This document shows positions 5,541-5,616 of a stretch of 5,616 nucleotides of DNA, piece after piece; position 1 is the stretch's first letter; every line of letters starts with the position of its first letter. The translations under genes were made by a program, and so were the position numbers. The stretch spans positions 1-5,616 of the forward strand of contig JAMIEW010000002.1 in NCBI GenBank assembly GCA_035906575.1, given 5' to 3'. Under the pieces are notes generated by a model, which searched no databases, was not told the DNA's origin, and was given only the letters and a program-made list of their open reading frames with translations. Source of the DNA: HK-STAS-PATE-2 sp035906575. Its GTDB lineage: Bacteria > Patescibacteriota > Patescibacteriia > 2-12-FULL-60-25.

Positions 5541-5569
5541 AGTATAGAAACATAAGCATTTACTGTCAA
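5541..5569 (-). promoter_or_regulatory. proS promoter
   Basis: On the minus strand TTGACA (5569-5564, perfect) and TATACT (5546-5541, 5 of 6) are spaced 17 bases apart, a near-ideal sigma-70 promoter. The start would be near 5534, immediately ahead of the T-box leader. Confidence 0.88.
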
Positions 5570-5582
5570 AGACCACATCGAT

Positions 5583-5603
5583 AACGAAAAACCGCCCTTT
5601 CGG
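5583..5603. repeat. 21-bp direct repeat, copy 2 (3' half of a terminator)
   Basis: Identical to 3868-3888; the flanking bases differ. In this copy the 5' arm pairs better, with no mismatch. Confidence 0.8.
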
Positions 5604-5610
5604 ACGGTTT
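5583..5610 (-). terminator. Intrinsic terminator of a gene beyond the right edge
   Basis: AAACCGTCC (5610-5602, minus strand) pairs over 9 bp, with one U-G, with GGGCGGTTT (5597-5589) across a GAAA tetraloop. TTTTTCG follows. No gene precedes it inside the window, so it should end a minus-strand unit lying to the right and insulate the proS promoter. Confidence 0.88.
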
Positions 5611-5616
5611 GTCGTG

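Noticed and set aside
5272..5541. Plus-strand 89-codon open frame over the proS leader
   Set aside because: It is the reverse of the T-box RNA and its terminator stem, whose structure explains the sequence.
1..5616. Defence system, CRISPR array, insertion sequence or tRNA gene
   Set aside because: No repeat-spacer pattern, transposase motif, terminal inverted repeats or tRNA cloverleaf was seen on either strand.

Overview
The window looks like a stretch of a mid-GC bacterial chromosome with single genes or very short transcription units on both strands, closely packed and mostly bounded by their own intrinsic terminators. Two genes are certain: the first 218 codons of tsaD (tRNA t6A37 modification), running off the left edge on the minus strand, and a complete proS of the archaeal/eukaryotic type with a C-terminal Cys4 zinc domain. 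That ProRS type occurs in scattered bacteria (some Firmicutes, Deinococcus-Thermus, Mycoplasma, several candidate phyla). Together with the many small orphan genes it fits a Patescibacteria/CPR-like genome, but one window cannot prove this. TGA is used as a stop (genes at 1405 and 1811), which argues against a recoded Gracilibacteria/Absconditabacteria genome.

Layout, left to right. Minus 1-655: tsaD, 5' part. Plus 774-1280: unrecognised 168-aa protein with a strong Shine-Dalgarno (SD) and a terminator, divergent from tsaD. Plus 1405-1755: unrecognised 116-aa acidic protein with an inverted repeat just before its SD and a terminator whose U-tract abuts the next gene's stop. Minus 1811-2611: alpha/beta hydrolase with intact catalytic motifs. 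Plus 2750-2932: 60-aa protein with a CxxC/HxxC putative zinc knuckle and its own promoter, SD and terminator. Minus 2983-3813: multi-pass membrane protein with a two-repeat layout resembling the LysE/CadD/TerC-type transporters. Minus 3899-5320: proS, followed at once by a terminator. Minus 5330-5569: the proS leader, with a near-consensus promoter and a T-box riboswitch. Minus 5583-5610: terminator of a gene lying beyond the right edge.

The best-supported regulatory system is the proS T-box. A TTGACA-17-TATACT promoter is followed by a structured leader and the T-box core AAGGUGGUACCACG. The antiterminator and a 20-bp terminator share one strand and so exclude each other. The UGGU bulge complements an ACCA tRNA end, and a CCG proline codon sits where a specifier is expected. 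This indicates that uncharged tRNA-Pro switches on synthesis of ProRS. No operon-level pathway links the remaining genes. tsaD and proS both concern tRNA but are separate units.

The three plus-strand orphan genes have textbook SD sequences, while the four minus-strand genes do not. This contrast is unexplained.
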